Shown: positions 47,938-57,566 of the stretch, piece after piece | Position numbering within the stretch: position 1 is the first letter of the stretch | Layout of the letters: every line of letters begins with the position of its first letter | DNA from: CALNYS01 sp942490855 | GTDB lineage: Bacteria > Planctomycetota > Phycisphaerae > Phycisphaerales > UBA1924 | Length of the DNA: 64,000 bases | Assembly: GCA_942490855.1 (NCBI GenBank) | Contig: CALNYS010000005.1 | Coordinates: forward strand, 248,001-312,000 | Reading direction: 5' to 3' | Notes under the pieces: generated by a model | Seen by the model: only the letters and a program-made list of their open reading frames with translations | Database searches by the model: none | Told to the model about the DNA's origin: nothing | Position numbers and translations under genes: made by a program

Positions 47938-49454
47938 CACTCGAACCTCAGCGCGCGCACGGGGTCCATGCGTGCGGCTTTGATCGCGGGCAGCAGGGAG
48001 CCGCACACGCTGAAGACGACGCCGCCGCAGAGCACGATCACCGCGTGGGTGGTGTCCACCTGGCTGGGGATCTCGGTGAAGTAGTAGACCGCGGGGTCCC
48101 AGATGACGACGCGCCCGCCGGTGATCCGCCCGATCCACTCGTGGATGGGGTTGATGTTCAAGACGATGAGGTACGCGAGCGCCCCGCCCGTCGCGGCGCC
48201 AATGACGCCGATCGTGACGCCGTAGCGCAGGAAGAGCCACGCGACGCCACGCCGGCTCGCGCCGATGGAACGCAGGATGCCGATGTCCTTGGTCTTCTCG
48301 TTCACGAGGGCCCAGAAGATCGAGAAGACGAGGAACACCGCGGTCAGCGAGATGAACATGAACAGCGTCAGCACGAGCGCCGTTTCTTTCTCGACGGCCG
48401 CGACGAGCGTGCTCACGCCGGGGCGCTCTTTCCACGTCAGCACGCGGACGAGCTCGATCGGCGGCGGCGGGACCGCGCGCCCCTCGCGCTCGAGGTCGTC
48501 GAAGAAGGTCTGGTAGACGCCCGCGGCGACGTCGCGGGCCTCGTCGGGCGTAACGCCTTCGCTGGCGCGCACGAGGACGGCCGTCACCCGCGCGGGGTCA
48601 ACGCCGACGGCCCCCGGCTCGGCGAACGTCGGTTTCCCGTCGGGCCCGGTCGTGACGCCGAAGGAGAAGCCGTCGTCCACGCGCGTCGCGGCGTCCATAG
48701 AGAGCATCTCCTGGAGCGTGGCGAGGGGGACGAAGACCTTGTTGGCGTCGAACTCGTAGAAACCGGTCTGGAACTCGTTGGCGATGGGGAACGTCCGGGC
48801 CTCGACGTCAATCGCGACCCCCTCGTTCGAGAGCGGGAGCACGCTGAGCGTGGCCTCGGCGTTGGGGAAGAACATCCAGCGCGGGGTGTACCACCCGCCG
48901 GGCTGGCGCTGGCTGTACTGGGCGAGCTCGATCCCGGTGACGATCGCGGGGCGGGGCTCGTTGGTCTCGGGGTCGGGCTCTTCCATGCGCTCGCCGTGGG
49001 CGAGGTGGCGCGGGTCGAGGCCCAGGCGCGGGTCGCGCCGTTCGTGGTCCTTGGCGATGGGCTCGTCGATGGCCCGCCACCAGAGCGTGTCGGCGAAGTC
49101 GGTGACGCGGTCGAAACCCTCGGGGTCGATGCCCGTGACCTGCACCGTGAGGATCGAGCCGTCGGGGAGCTTGAGGAGCCCGGGCGCGTCGATGATGCCG
49201 GTCGCGGCGTCGATCGCGGGGTCGTCTTCGAGGCGGAGGATCAGCTCCTGGTAATGCGGGATGCCGTTGATGGGGCGGATGATGGTGGCGTCGCCCAGCA
49301 GGGTGCGCCCGGTGCCCAGGAGCATCGTCAGGAAGCCCCCCATCACCGACCACACCACGAGGACCATCGCGGTGCACAGCATGACCGCGAGCATCGCCAA
49401 GAGCGGCGTGATCTTGCTGGTCAGATATCGTCGTGTCAGAAGTCCCTGGTACAC
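47937..49454 (-). CDS. LolC/LolE-like ABC transporter permease
   Basis: The start is GTG 49454 (MYQGLLTRRYLTSKITPLL), as usual in the family; the frame remains open upstream through rnpB, which cannot be coding. 505 residues. Topology: one helix (about 15-45), a large extracytoplasmic MacB-type domain (about 50-375), then three helices (TALVLTLFMFISLTAVFLVF first, then RYGVTIGVIGAATGGALAYL). The region NEKTKDIGILRSIGASRRG is the FtsX-family signature. It pairs with the ATPase that overlaps its stop. Confidence 0.9.
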   Translation of the reverse strand: MYQGLLTRRYLTSKITPLLAMLAVMLCTAMVLVVWSVMGGFLTMLLGTGRTLLGDATIIRPINGIPHYQELILRLEDDPAIDAATGIIDAPGLLKLPDGSILTVQVTGIDPEGFDRVTDFADTLWWRAIDEPIAKDHERRDPRLGLDPRHLAHGERMEEPDPETNEPRPAIVTGIELAQYSQRQPGGWYTPRWMFFPNAEATLSVLPLSNEGVAIDVEARTFPIANEFQTGFYEFDANKVFVPLATLQEMLSMDAATRVDDGFSFGVTTGPDGKPTFAEPGAVGVDPARVTAVLVRASEGVTPDEARDVAAGVYQTFFDDLEREGRAVPPPPIELVRVLTWKERPGVSTLVAAVEKETALVLTLFMFISLTAVFLVFSIFWALVNEKTKDIGILRSIGASRRGVAWLFLRYGVTIGVIGAATGGALAYLIVLNINPIHEWIGRITGGRVVIWDPAVYYFTEIPSQVDTTHAVIVLCGGVVFSVCGSLLPAIKAARMDPVRALRFE

Positions 49455-49493
49455 GCTGGGCGATGCTATCGGCGCCTGGCGCGCGCCGCCGAC

Positions 49494-49533
49494 AAAAAGG
49501 CGACGGGCCCCGACGTTTCCGTCAGGGCCCGTC
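49494..49533 (-). terminator. Rho-independent terminator of rnpB
   Basis: On the minus strand GACGGGCCCTGACG and CGTCGGGGCCCGTC form a long stem around GAAA, followed after GCC by five T residues. It separates rnpB from the permease that starts at 49454. Confidence 0.85.
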
Positions 49534-49538
49534 ATCAG

Positions 49539-49949
<411 letters not shown>

Positions 49950-49994
49950 CCCTCATCCTACGCCGGGAGTGAAGCTGATACGATTCATCCCGTC

Positions 49995-50954
49995 GTGAAC
50001 GACCGCCCTTTCATTATCTGGACCGACGACCGCAGGCTCGCCCCCGCGTCTCACCGTGCGCCCGCGCTCATCGGCGGGCCGGACCAGCCCGCTCTCGACA
50101 CCGCCGAGGCGATCGACGACCTCTCCCAGACGCTCCGCTCCGTGAGCGGCTCGGACATCCTCCTTGCTGCCCGCGCCCCAGAAGCCACGCTCGAGTGGCT
50201 CGAGTCCCGCGGCTCGCTGGCGGATCTCAAGAAACGCGACAACCGGATCGTCTGCGTCGAGCCGGTCCCGACGAGCGTGCTCAGCGGCGCGCTCCACGAC
50301 GACGCCGACCGTCGGGCGCTCCCGCTCCAGGCCCCGCTGCTGCGTCACGCCGCGCTGGCCGCGGCGCTGCGCGACGCGCTGGCGAACTTCGGAGCGGTGC
50401 AGACGGCGCTCGTCGCCGCCCGCGACGACGGGACGCTCGGCTCGCTGGGCGCGCGCCTCGCCGACGCGCTGGATCTGCTGGGCGAGCTGTTCGGCGAGCC
50501 CGAGAGCGTTGATGCCAGCGTCGCCTCCCCGCGGGGCGCCTCCGGCGTGCGCGCGGCGCTGCCCGATGATCTCTCGCTCCTGCACGGCAGCCTCACGGCG
50601 CACCTGCGGTTCGAGACGGGCGCGAGCGCGGTGCTCTCGCTCTCCGACCAGGCCGGGCGCTGGTTCCGCGGGCTGACGCTGGCGGGCGAGGGCGGGCTGA
50701 TCCGCTTTGACGACCACGGGTTCGAGTGGATCGGCCCCGACGGCGTGGTGATCGAGCAGACGGACGCCCCCGACGGCGACCCGCGCGACCGCCTCGCGCG
50801 TTTCCTCGCCGACGGCGCGTTCGAGGCCCCCCCACCGACGCCCGAGCAGCGGGCGCGCACGCTCGCGTCGGGCGCGGCGTGCGTGCTCAGCGCGCGCACC
50901 GGGCAGCCCGAATCGCCCGCGACGGTCCGTCGGATGGCGAACCTCGTCTCGTAG
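49995..50954 (+). CDS. Gfo/Idh/MocA-like protein, divergent N-terminal half
   Basis: The start is GTG 49995 (MNDRPFIIWTDDRRLAPASH); 319 residues. The C-terminal half resembles the Gfo/Idh/MocA dehydrogenase C-domain: ARLADALDLLGELFGEPESV, HGSLTAHLRFETGASAVLSL, and FRGLTLAGEGGLIRFDDHGF. The first 150 residues do not show the expected Gly-rich dinucleotide loop (GxGxxG), nor the catalytic EKP motif. It may be an inactive or repurposed relative. It is divergent from rnpB, with about 45 bases between. Confidence 0.6.
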   Translation: MNDRPFIIWTDDRRLAPASHRAPALIGGPDQPALDTAEAIDDLSQTLRSVSGSDILLAARAPEATLEWLESRGSLADLKKRDNRIVCVEPVPTSVLSGALHDDADRRALPLQAPLLRHAALAAALRDALANFGAVQTALVAARDDGTLGSLGARLADALDLLGELFGEPESVDASVASPRGASGVRAALPDDLSLLHGSLTAHLRFETGASAVLSLSDQAGRWFRGLTLAGEGGLIRFDDHGFEWIGPDGVVIEQTDAPDGDPRDRLARFLADGAFEAPPPTPEQRARTLASGAACVLSARTGQPESPATVRRMANLVS

Positions 50955-50962
50955 CGCGCATG

Positions 50963-50988
50963 AAAAAACGGGCAGTCGCCTGCCCGTT
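50963..50988 (-). terminator. Rho-independent terminator of the DUF481 gene
   Basis: On the minus strand ACGGGCAG and CTGCCCGT (around GCGA) form an 8-base stem followed by six T residues (A-run 50963-50968 on the plus strand). It lies 30 bases after the DUF481 stop. Confidence 0.88.
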
Positions 50989-51017
50989 GGATCGTGCGTG
51001 CCGGACGCTCGCTTCCT

Positions 51018-51959
51018 TTAGAAGCTCATCACAACGGACGCGAAGTAGGAGAAGTCCCACGGGCGCGCGTCGGAGTCCGAGTCGTACTGGTGATCGACGC
51101 CGACGCGGAGGACCCAGTCGCCCGCGTCGGTCATGTCCAGCTCGTACGCGGCGTCCCAGTAGGACCGGAACTCGCCGCCGTTGGAGAGCGACGGGTAGAG
51201 GTCGCCGGTGGACGTGATGCGCGAGCGATCGTTGAGCTGGTGCTCGAAGTCGTAGCCGAGCAGGGCCTCGGGATCGATCTCCTCGTCCATGACGCCGAAC
51301 TCGTACGCGCCGCCAACGCCGACGCGCCCGCGGAGCGTGGTGTCTTCTTCTTCGATGAAGATGTACCCGAGGCCGGCAAAGGCGCTGACGCGGACGTCCC
51401 AGTCGCGGAACTCGTTGTACTCAACGTCGCCCTGAAGGAACCACGACCAGCGCGGGTGATCGGGGAGGAACCACTCGTGCAGGGCGCGGGTGTACCACTC
51501 GTTGGTCGTGCGGTCGCCGTCGCGCGTGTCGAGCTTGTAGCGGGTCAGGAAGTCGAACCGCTTCACGTCCTCTTCGAGGCGCTCGGCGCGGAACGCGATG
51601 CGCCCGCTGAGGTTCTCGGTGTTGCCCTCGGAGCCGTTGAGCCCGAGCTCGAGGGAGCTCGTCCAGACGGCGGCGGCGCTCACGCTGTCCGCGTCTTCCT
51701 CGGGCTGCGCCGCGATCTGCTCGACCGCGGGCGGCGCGTAGGGCGCGCCGTTGAGGGTGTTCACGGCGTCCGCGGGGATCGTGAGCTCACCCAGCAGCGC
51801 GTGCTCGACGCGGATGCTGTCGGCGCCGCGCTCGAGCACGGTGACGTTCATCTCTTCGCCGGAGGTGAGCGTGAGGTTCGCGGCGCCGCCCTGAGCGCAG
51901 GCGAGAGCGGCGGGGAGGGTAGCGAGAGTGACAGCAACGAGTGTCGACAAACGAGACAT
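51018..51959 (-). CDS. DUF481 outer-membrane-type protein
   Basis: The start ATG 51959 gives 313 residues with a signal peptide (MSRLSTLVAVTLATLPAALA). A short beta-rich region (about 25-80; LTLTSGEEMNVTVLERGADS) precedes a DUF481 beta-barrel: SSLELGLNGSEGNTENLSGR (the usual 'S-G-N-T' repeat start), alternating aromatic strands, and a C-terminal Phe (ASVVMSF) as in outer-membrane barrels. DUF481 members resemble E. coli YdiY. Its function is unknown. It has its own terminator. Confidence 0.88.
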   Translation of the reverse strand: MSRLSTLVAVTLATLPAALACAQGGAANLTLTSGEEMNVTVLERGADSIRVEHALLGELTIPADAVNTLNGAPYAPPAVEQIAAQPEEDADSVSAAAVWTSSLELGLNGSEGNTENLSGRIAFRAERLEEDVKRFDFLTRYKLDTRDGDRTTNEWYTRALHEWFLPDHPRWSWFLQGDVEYNEFRDWDVRVSAFAGLGYIFIEEEDTTLRGRVGVGGAYEFGVMDEEIDPEALLGYDFEHQLNDRSRITSTGDLYPSLSNGGEFRSYWDAAYELDMTDAGDWVLRVGVDHQYDSDSDARPWDFSYFASVVMSF

Positions 51960-52024
51960 GGGGTAGTTCCTTTCCCGAAGTGGGGCAAGAAGCCTACCCG
52001 AAACCCATGTCCGCGCCACCCTCT

Positions 52025-52462
52025 CTAGAGACTCATCCCGCGCATGAGCACCTCGCCCCACGCCTCCTTCTGGCTGGGCCAGTGGAGCTCGTCGAGCGCC
52101 TCAAACGACGCAACCCATTTCCTCTCATCGTGTTCGGCGCATAGTTCCGGCTCCCACCCGCCCGGAGCGGTGGCGAGGAAGCGCGGGCTGAGCACGATGG
52201 AATCCGTTTCTGGAATGTAATAAGGCCTGACGCGTTCGAGGCATTCGAACCGGACGAGGCCGGTCGCGTCCGAGAGCCCGGTCTCTTCCATGAGCTCGCG
52301 GCGGGCGGCCTCCACGGCCGTCTCGCCCTCCACGGCGTGCCCAAGCACGGGTTGCCAGGTGCCGAGCATCGGCTCCTTGGCCCGGCGCATAAGCAGCAGC
52401 TCGCCGTCGCGGACGACGAACACTTCGACAACATCTGTCCGGAGACGGGGCCCTGAACTCAT
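52025..52462 (-). CDS. Nudix hydrolase
   Basis: The start is set to ATG 52462, 7 bases after GGAGG; ATG 52468, overlapping the pabB stop (ATGA), is also possible. 145 residues. The Nudix box is complete: GHAVEGETAVEAARREL followed by MEETGL (G-x5-E-x7-REUxEExGU). Flanking strands (VEVFVVRDGELLLMRRA, ERKWVASFEALDELHWP) fit a dihydroneopterin-triphosphate pyrophosphatase-like member. It lies next to pabB, so a folate-pathway role (as for NudB) is suggested but not shown. Confidence 0.88.
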   Translation of the reverse strand: MSSGPRLRTDVVEVFVVRDGELLLMRRAKEPMLGTWQPVLGHAVEGETAVEAARRELMEETGLSDATGLVRFECLERVRPYYIPETDSIVLSPRFLATAPGGWEPELCAEHDERKWVASFEALDELHWPSQKEAWGEVLMRGMSL

Positions 52463-52464
52463 CC

Positions 52465-53668
52465 TCATCCCTCCACGGTCGACCCGACCGATCTCGCGAA
52501 ACCTTCGGCCTTTTGGAGCGTCTCTCGCCACTCGCCCCGCGGGTCGGAATCGGCCACGATCCCGGCGCCCACGCCGTAGCGGAGCTCGCCCGCGCGGATC
52601 TCCGCGGTGCGGATCGCGACGCTGAGGTCCATCGAGCCGTCGTCCCCGATCCACACGATCGAGCCGCAGTAGACGCCACGGGGCTCGGGCTCGAGCTCGT
52701 CGATGATCTGCATGGCCCGGATCTTGGGGGCGCCCGTGATGGAGCCGGCGGGGAAGACGGCGCGCAGAACGTCCTCCCACGACGCCTCGGCGCGGAGCTG
52801 ACCGCTGACGGTCGCGACGGTGTGCGCGACGCGGGCGTGCGCTTCGATCTCTCGCGCGCTCTCGACGCGGACGCTGCCCAGCTCGCACACGCGCCCGAGG
52901 TCGTTGCGCATGAGGTCGACGATCATCGCGAGCTCGGCGGCGTCTTTCTCGCTCGCGGCGAGCTCGCGCTCCCCCCCGGGCGGGCGGGTGCCCTTGACGG
53001 GGCGCGCGCTGATGCGACCCTCGGGGGTGACGCGCACCAGCAGCTCGGGGCTCGTCGAGACGATCGTGCGCGTTGGCGTTTCGAGGTACGCGCCGAACCA
53101 CGCGCCGGTGCGCTCGATGGCGTCGGCGGCGAGCGCGCGCGTGTCGCCCGTCACTGGCGCGCGCAGCGGGTGGGTGAGGTTGACCTGGTACACGTCCCCC
53201 GCGGCGATGTACCCGAGCGCGCGCGCCACCGAGGCGGTGTAGACCTCCTCCCCGACAACGCTGCGCAGCGGGCCGAGCGTGTAGCTCCCCCCCGGCGCGC
53301 CCGCGGCCGGCGGCGGGGCGGCCCGCCAGGGGCCGGCGTGCGCCCCGGCGGGCGCGCGTGCGGCCGGCCGCGGGCTCGAGCAGGGCGCCCAGCGAATAGT
53401 CGAGACACCCAACCCACCCGCCGGGGGCGCCGGGGTCCGGTCGGCGGGGGCCGAGGGCGCGGAAGAAGCCGGGGAGGTCCGCGGCGTTATCGACGCTGAG
53501 GCGCTCTGCGAGCCCGGCGACGAGCGAGCGGCGCGACCATTCGCCGGCGCCGGCGGAGATCAGCGCCGCGATCGGGGCGTCCTGCGGCGCGGCCCGCAGG
53601 GCGCGGAGCGCGTCACAAGCGGACCACGCGGGGGGCGTCGCGGTCGGGATTCCTTCGGGCGGGGGCAT
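52465..53668 (-). CDS. pabB: Aminodeoxychorismate synthase component I, frameshifted
   Basis: The N-terminal part (ATG 53668, MPPPEGIPTATPPAWSACDA ... GGWVGCLDYSLGALLEPA) and the C-terminal part (SYTLGPLRSVVGEEVYTASV to the stop at 52465) are in different frames. Skipping one base in a run of seven G residues (53287-53293, C on the plus strand) joins them into about 400 residues. C-terminal motifs: YIAAGDVYQVNLTHPL, SPELLVRV, PVKGTRPP, AMIVDLMRNDLGRVCE, FPAGSITGAPKIRAM, GIVADSDP. These are the chorismate-binding core of PabB, which makes aminodeoxychorismate for folate. The shift may be a read error, slippage site or true mutation. A pabA partner is not nearby. Confidence 0.82.
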
Positions 53669-53688
53669 CAGAGACCGATAGTACCTCT

Positions 53689-56373
53689 ATGCCACGCACC
53701 CCCGCCAAGCGTTCACCCTCGCGTTCGACCCGTTCCAACAAGAAGGCGCCCAAGCTGATCTACCGCTTCGGTCGCAAGACCGAGGGGAAGGGCAGCATGG
53801 GCGACGTGCTGGGCGGCAAGGGCGCCAATCTCGCCGAGATGACGTCGATCGGTCTGCCCGTCCCGCCGGGGTTCACCATCACGACCGAGGCGTGCCGGTT
53901 GTTCTACGAGCGCGGCAAGAAGCTGCCGGCGGGGTTGCTCGACGGCGCTATGGAGGCGGTCGGGGCGATCGAGGCGCAGACGGGCAAGCGGTTCGGCGAT
54001 CGGAACGACCCGCTGCTCGTCTCTGTGCGCTCGGGCGCGGCGGTCTCGATGCCGGGCATGATGGACACGGTTCTGAACCTCGGGCTTAACGACAAAACGG
54101 TCGCGGGGCTCGCGGCTCTGACGGGCAACGAGCGGTTCGCGTTCGACGCGTACCGGCGCCTGATCAACATGTTCGGCGACGTGGTGATGGGCGTGGATCA
54201 CGAGAAGTTCGAGAAGGCGTTCGACCGGATCAAGAAGCGGTACCACGCCGAGAGCGACACGGACGTCCCGGCGGCGGGGCTTCGCGAGCTGTGCGACGCG
54301 TACAAGGACGTGTACGAGAAGAACGTGGGCAGCGCCTTCCCGCAGGACCCGAAGAAGCAGCTGCGTCTGGCGATCGAGGCGGTCTTTAAGAGCTGGGACA
54401 CGCCCCGGGCCAAGCGGTACCGCCAGATCAACCAGATCGGCGGGCTGATGGGCACCGCGGTGAACGTGCAGGCGATGGTCTTCGGGAACATGGGCGAGGA
54501 CTCGGGGACGGGCGTGGCGTTCACCCGCGACCCGTCGACGGGCGAGAACCTGCTCTACGGCGAGTTTCTGGTGAACGCGCAGGGCGAGGACGTGGTGGCT
54601 GGGATCCGCACGCCGCGCCCGATCAGCGAGATGCCCTCGTGGAACAAGGACGCGCACCGCCAGCTGCTGGACATCAAGAAGACGCTCGAGTCGCACTACA
54701 CGGACATGCAGGACATCGAGTTCACGATCGAGCGCGGCACGCTGTGGATGCTCCAGACACGGGGCGGCAAGCGCGCCGGGCGTGCGGCGGTGACGATCGC
54801 GGTGGAGATGCACCGCTCGAAGCTGATCGACCGGACGACGGCGCTAGCACGCGTGCCCGCGGGGGATCTCGCGCAGCTGCTTCTGCCCAGCTTTGACCCC
54901 AAGGCCAAGGCGAAAGCGGACGTGATCGCGACGGGCCTGCCCGCGTCGCCCGGCGTGGCGGTCGGGAAGCCGGCGTTCACCGCGGAAGAAGCCGTGGCGC
55001 GGTCGCACGCGGGCGAGTCGGTCATCCTGGTGCGCCGCGAGACGTCGCCTGAGGACGTAGACGGGATGCACTCGGCGGCGGGGATCCTCACCAGCACGGG
55101 CGGGATGACCTCGCACGCGGCCGTCGTGGCGCGCGGGTGGGGCAAGTGCTGCGTCGCGGGCGCGACGGCGCTAACGATCGACGCGCGCAACGGCGAGATC
55201 ACCGTCGGCAAGCGCACGTTCGGGCGGGGCGATGTGATCGCGCTCGACGGTTCGACCGGCGACGTGATCAGCGGGTCGGTCGATTCGATCGAGCCGGAGT
55301 TCTCCGGCGATTTCGTCACGCTCATGAAATGGGCCGACAAGGTGCGCCGCCTGCGCGTGCGCGCCAACGCGGACACCCCCGAGGACGCGCTGCGCGCGCG
55401 GGAACTCGGCGCCCAGGGGATCGGGTTGTGCCGCACGGAGCACATGTTCTTCGACACGGACCGCATCCCGGCGATGCGCGAGATGATCCTCGCGGCCGAC
55501 CGCCCGGCGCGCGAGGCGGCGCTCAAGAAGCTGCTCCCCTTCCAGCGCCAGGACTTCATCGGCATCTTCAAGGCGATGGACGGGCTGCCCGTGACGGTGC
55601 GCCTGCTCGACCCCCCGCTCCACGAGTTCCTGCCGCACGACGAGGAGACGCAGGCGGCGCTGGCGAAGCGGCTGGGCACGACGCTCGAGGCGGTGCGCCG
55701 TCGGGTGACGGCGCTCGACGAGGCGAACCCGATGATGGGGCACCGCGGGTGCCGGCTGGCGATCACGTACCCCGAGATCCTCGTGATGCAGGTGCGGGCG
55801 ATCACGGAGGCGACGATCCGGCGCAAGAAGGCCGGCGGCTCGCCCAAGCCGGAGATCATGATCCCGCTGGTGGGCGTCTCGAAGGAGCTCGAAACGCTGC
55901 GCGCGCTGGCGCTGGAGACCATCGCGGAGGTCAAGAAGGCCAAGGGCTACCGCGGGCGTCTGGACATCCCGATCGGCACGATGATCGAGGTGCCGCGGGC
56001 GGCGCTGCGGGCCGGGGCGATCGCCGAGCACGCGGACTTCTTCTCGTTCGGCACCAATGACCTCACGCAGCTGACGTTCGGGTACTCCCGCGACGACGTG
56101 AACGGGTTCCTGCCCGAGTACCTCTCGCAGGAGATCCTGCCCCGCGACCCCTTCGAGTCGCTCGACCAGATCGGCGTGGGCCCCCTGCTCGAGACGGCGG
56201 TGCAGCAGGGGCGCAAGACCAACCCCGGCATGAAGATCGGCATCTGCGGCGAGCACGGCGGGGACCCCGAGAGCGTGTTTTTCTGCGACCGGGCGGGGCT
56301 GGATTACGTGAGCTGTTCGCCCTTCCGGGTGCCGATCGCGCGTCTGGCGGCCGCGCAGTCCGCGGCCCTCTGA
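53689..56373 (+). CDS. ppdK: Pyruvate, phosphate dikinase
   Basis: The 894-residue protein starts at ATG 53689 with a basic lead, then LIYRFGRKTEGKGSMGDVLG and GGKGANLAEMTSIGLPVPPG, the nucleotide-binding domain start. The swivel domain has the phosphohistidine in STGGMTSHAAVVARGWGKCC, and the PEP domain ends with GICGEHGGDPESVFF and CSPFRVPIARLAAAQSA. It interconverts pyruvate, ATP and phosphate with PEP, AMP and pyrophosphate, and can run in either glycolytic direction. It is divergent from pabB, 20 bases away. No regulatory kinase gene is next to it. Confidence 0.97.
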   Translation: MPRTPAKRSPSRSTRSNKKAPKLIYRFGRKTEGKGSMGDVLGGKGANLAEMTSIGLPVPPGFTITTEACRLFYERGKKLPAGLLDGAMEAVGAIEAQTGKRFGDRNDPLLVSVRSGAAVSMPGMMDTVLNLGLNDKTVAGLAALTGNERFAFDAYRRLINMFGDVVMGVDHEKFEKAFDRIKKRYHAESDTDVPAAGLRELCDAYKDVYEKNVGSAFPQDPKKQLRLAIEAVFKSWDTPRAKRYRQINQIGGLMGTAVNVQAMVFGNMGEDSGTGVAFTRDPSTGENLLYGEFLVNAQGEDVVAGIRTPRPISEMPSWNKDAHRQLLDIKKTLESHYTDMQDIEFTIERGTLWMLQTRGGKRAGRAAVTIAVEMHRSKLIDRTTALARVPAGDLAQLLLPSFDPKAKAKADVIATGLPASPGVAVGKPAFTAEEAVARSHAGESVILVRRETSPEDVDGMHSAAGILTSTGGMTSHAAVVARGWGKCCVAGATALTIDARNGEITVGKRTFGRGDVIALDGSTGDVISGSVDSIEPEFSGDFVTLMKWADKVRRLRVRANADTPEDALRARELGAQGIGLCRTEHMFFDTDRIPAMREMILAADRPAREAALKKLLPFQRQDFIGIFKAMDGLPVTVRLLDPPLHEFLPHDEETQAALAKRLGTTLEAVRRRVTALDEANPMMGHRGCRLAITYPEILVMQVRAITEATIRRKKAGGSPKPEIMIPLVGVSKELETLRALALETIAEVKKAKGYRGRLDIPIGTMIEVPRAALRAGAIAEHADFFSFGTNDLTQLTFGYSRDDVNGFLPEYLSQEILPRDPFESLDQIGVGPLLETAVQQGRKTNPGMKIGICGEHGGDPESVFFCDRAGLDYVSCSPFRVPIARLAAAQSAAL

Positions 56374-56437
56374 CCCGAGGCTGAAACCGAACGCCCGGGA
56401 ATCCGTACCCGTTAGCATCCCAACCTGGAGGTGCGCT

Positions 56438-57442
56438 ATGGGTCGGTTCCTGACAGTTGTAATCCTGATTCTTCTTGCGTCCCGTTCGGCGGTCGCGGCG
56501 TACTCCGACGCGGCCGCGGCCCGCGAGGCGGTGCTGAGCGGTTCGTCTGAGATGTCGGGCGAGGACCGGGCGTCGGCGCTGGCGCTGCTCAAGGCGGAGG
56601 CGGAGCGCTCGCCCGAGGACACCGAGACGCTGCGGGCGCTCGTCATGGCGTGCGAGATGAACAACGACTGGGACACGGGGCTGCCCGCGGCGCGCACGCT
56701 GGTGGAGCTGGCGCCGGACAACGCGGACCATCAGTACCTGCTGGGCAACGCGCTCTTCTCGACGATCGACGAGGTGAGCATGTTCAACAAGGGCGCGCGG
56801 GCGTCGGCGGGGCGCAAGGCGTACCAGACGGCGATCGAACTCGACCCGACGCACGTGGATGCGCGCACGGGGTTGTTTTTCTTCTACATGGAGGCGCCGG
56901 GGTTCGCGGGCGGGAGCACGAAGAAGGCACGGGAGATCGCCGAGGAGATCGCGGGCGAGCCGGAGAACATGCGCACGGGCAACGAGCTGCTCATGGCGCT
57001 GGCGGCGAAGCAGAAGGACTGGGACCGGTACAACGAGCTGCTGGTGGAGACGCTCGACGCGGTGTCTGAAGAGGATCGCGCGACGATCCTGCTCACCGCG
57101 ACGTACACGGCGCTGTTCCACCGCAAGGATTACGAGGCGGGGCTGGAGTACTCCCAGCGCTACCGCGCCGCCGCGGGCGAGGGGCAGGGCGGGTACTCGA
57201 CGAATTACTTCGAGGGCGTCGCGCTGCACGGGCTGGGGCGGTACGCCGAGGCCGTCGAGAAGTTTGAGGCGGTGCTTGCGGTGCACCCCGTCGCGAAGAA
57301 CACGCGCTGGCTGGCGGCGGAATCGTGCGAGGAACTCGGGCGCGACGCGGAGGCGGCGGCGCACTACGCCGAGTATGCGGAGCGGTTCCCGGAGGATGAC
57401 AAGGCGAAGGCGGCGAAGAAGAAGGTGAAGAAGTTGCGATAA
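56438..57442 (+). CDS. Exported TPR-repeat protein
   Basis: The start ATG 56438 has GGAGG upstream; 334 residues. A signal peptide (MGRFLTVVILILLASRSAVA) is followed by several tetratricopeptide units, for example TLRALVMACEMNNDWDTGLP, AYQTAIELDPTHVDARTGLF and YFEGVALHGLGRYAEAVEKF, and a Lys-rich end (KAKAAKKKVKKLR). TPR domains mediate protein contacts; here outside the cytoplasm. The gene is convergent with putA. Confidence 0.85.
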   Translation: MGRFLTVVILILLASRSAVAAYSDAAAAREAVLSGSSEMSGEDRASALALLKAEAERSPEDTETLRALVMACEMNNDWDTGLPAARTLVELAPDNADHQYLLGNALFSTIDEVSMFNKGARASAGRKAYQTAIELDPTHVDARTGLFFFYMEAPGFAGGSTKKAREIAEEIAGEPENMRTGNELLMALAAKQKDWDRYNELLVETLDAVSEEDRATILLTATYTALFHRKDYEAGLEYSQRYRAAAGEGQGGYSTNYFEGVALHGLGRYAEAVEKFEAVLAVHPVAKNTRWLAAESCEELGRDAEAAAHYAEYAERFPEDDKAKAAKKKVKKLR

Positions 57443-57466
57443 CGCCGCAGTCACGGTTCATCGGAT

Positions 57467-57498
57467 CGTGGCACAGATCGCGGACGATCTGTACCACG
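57467..57498. repeat. Inverted repeat between the convergent TPR and putA genes
   Basis: CGTGGCACAGATCG and CGATCTGTACCACG (one mismatch in 14) flank a 4-base loop, starting 25 bases after the TPR gene stop. Neither side has a T-run, so it is a hairpin without a typical terminator tail. Confidence 0.55.
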
Positions 57499-57527
57499 GC
57501 ACCGGAATGCTAGGCAACGAAGAGTAG

Positions 57528-57566
57528 CCCTCTCCCCTTGCCCCTCTCCCTCGGGGAGAGGGGGAT
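57528..57566. repeat. Intergenic palindromic repeat, copy 3
   Basis: CCCCTCTCCC (57541-57550) and GGGAGAGGGG (57554-57563) form the same palindrome as at 32010-32030, preceded by CCCTCTCCCC. It ends at the putA stop codon, so a putA transcript would carry the hairpin at its 3' end. Confidence 0.75.
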
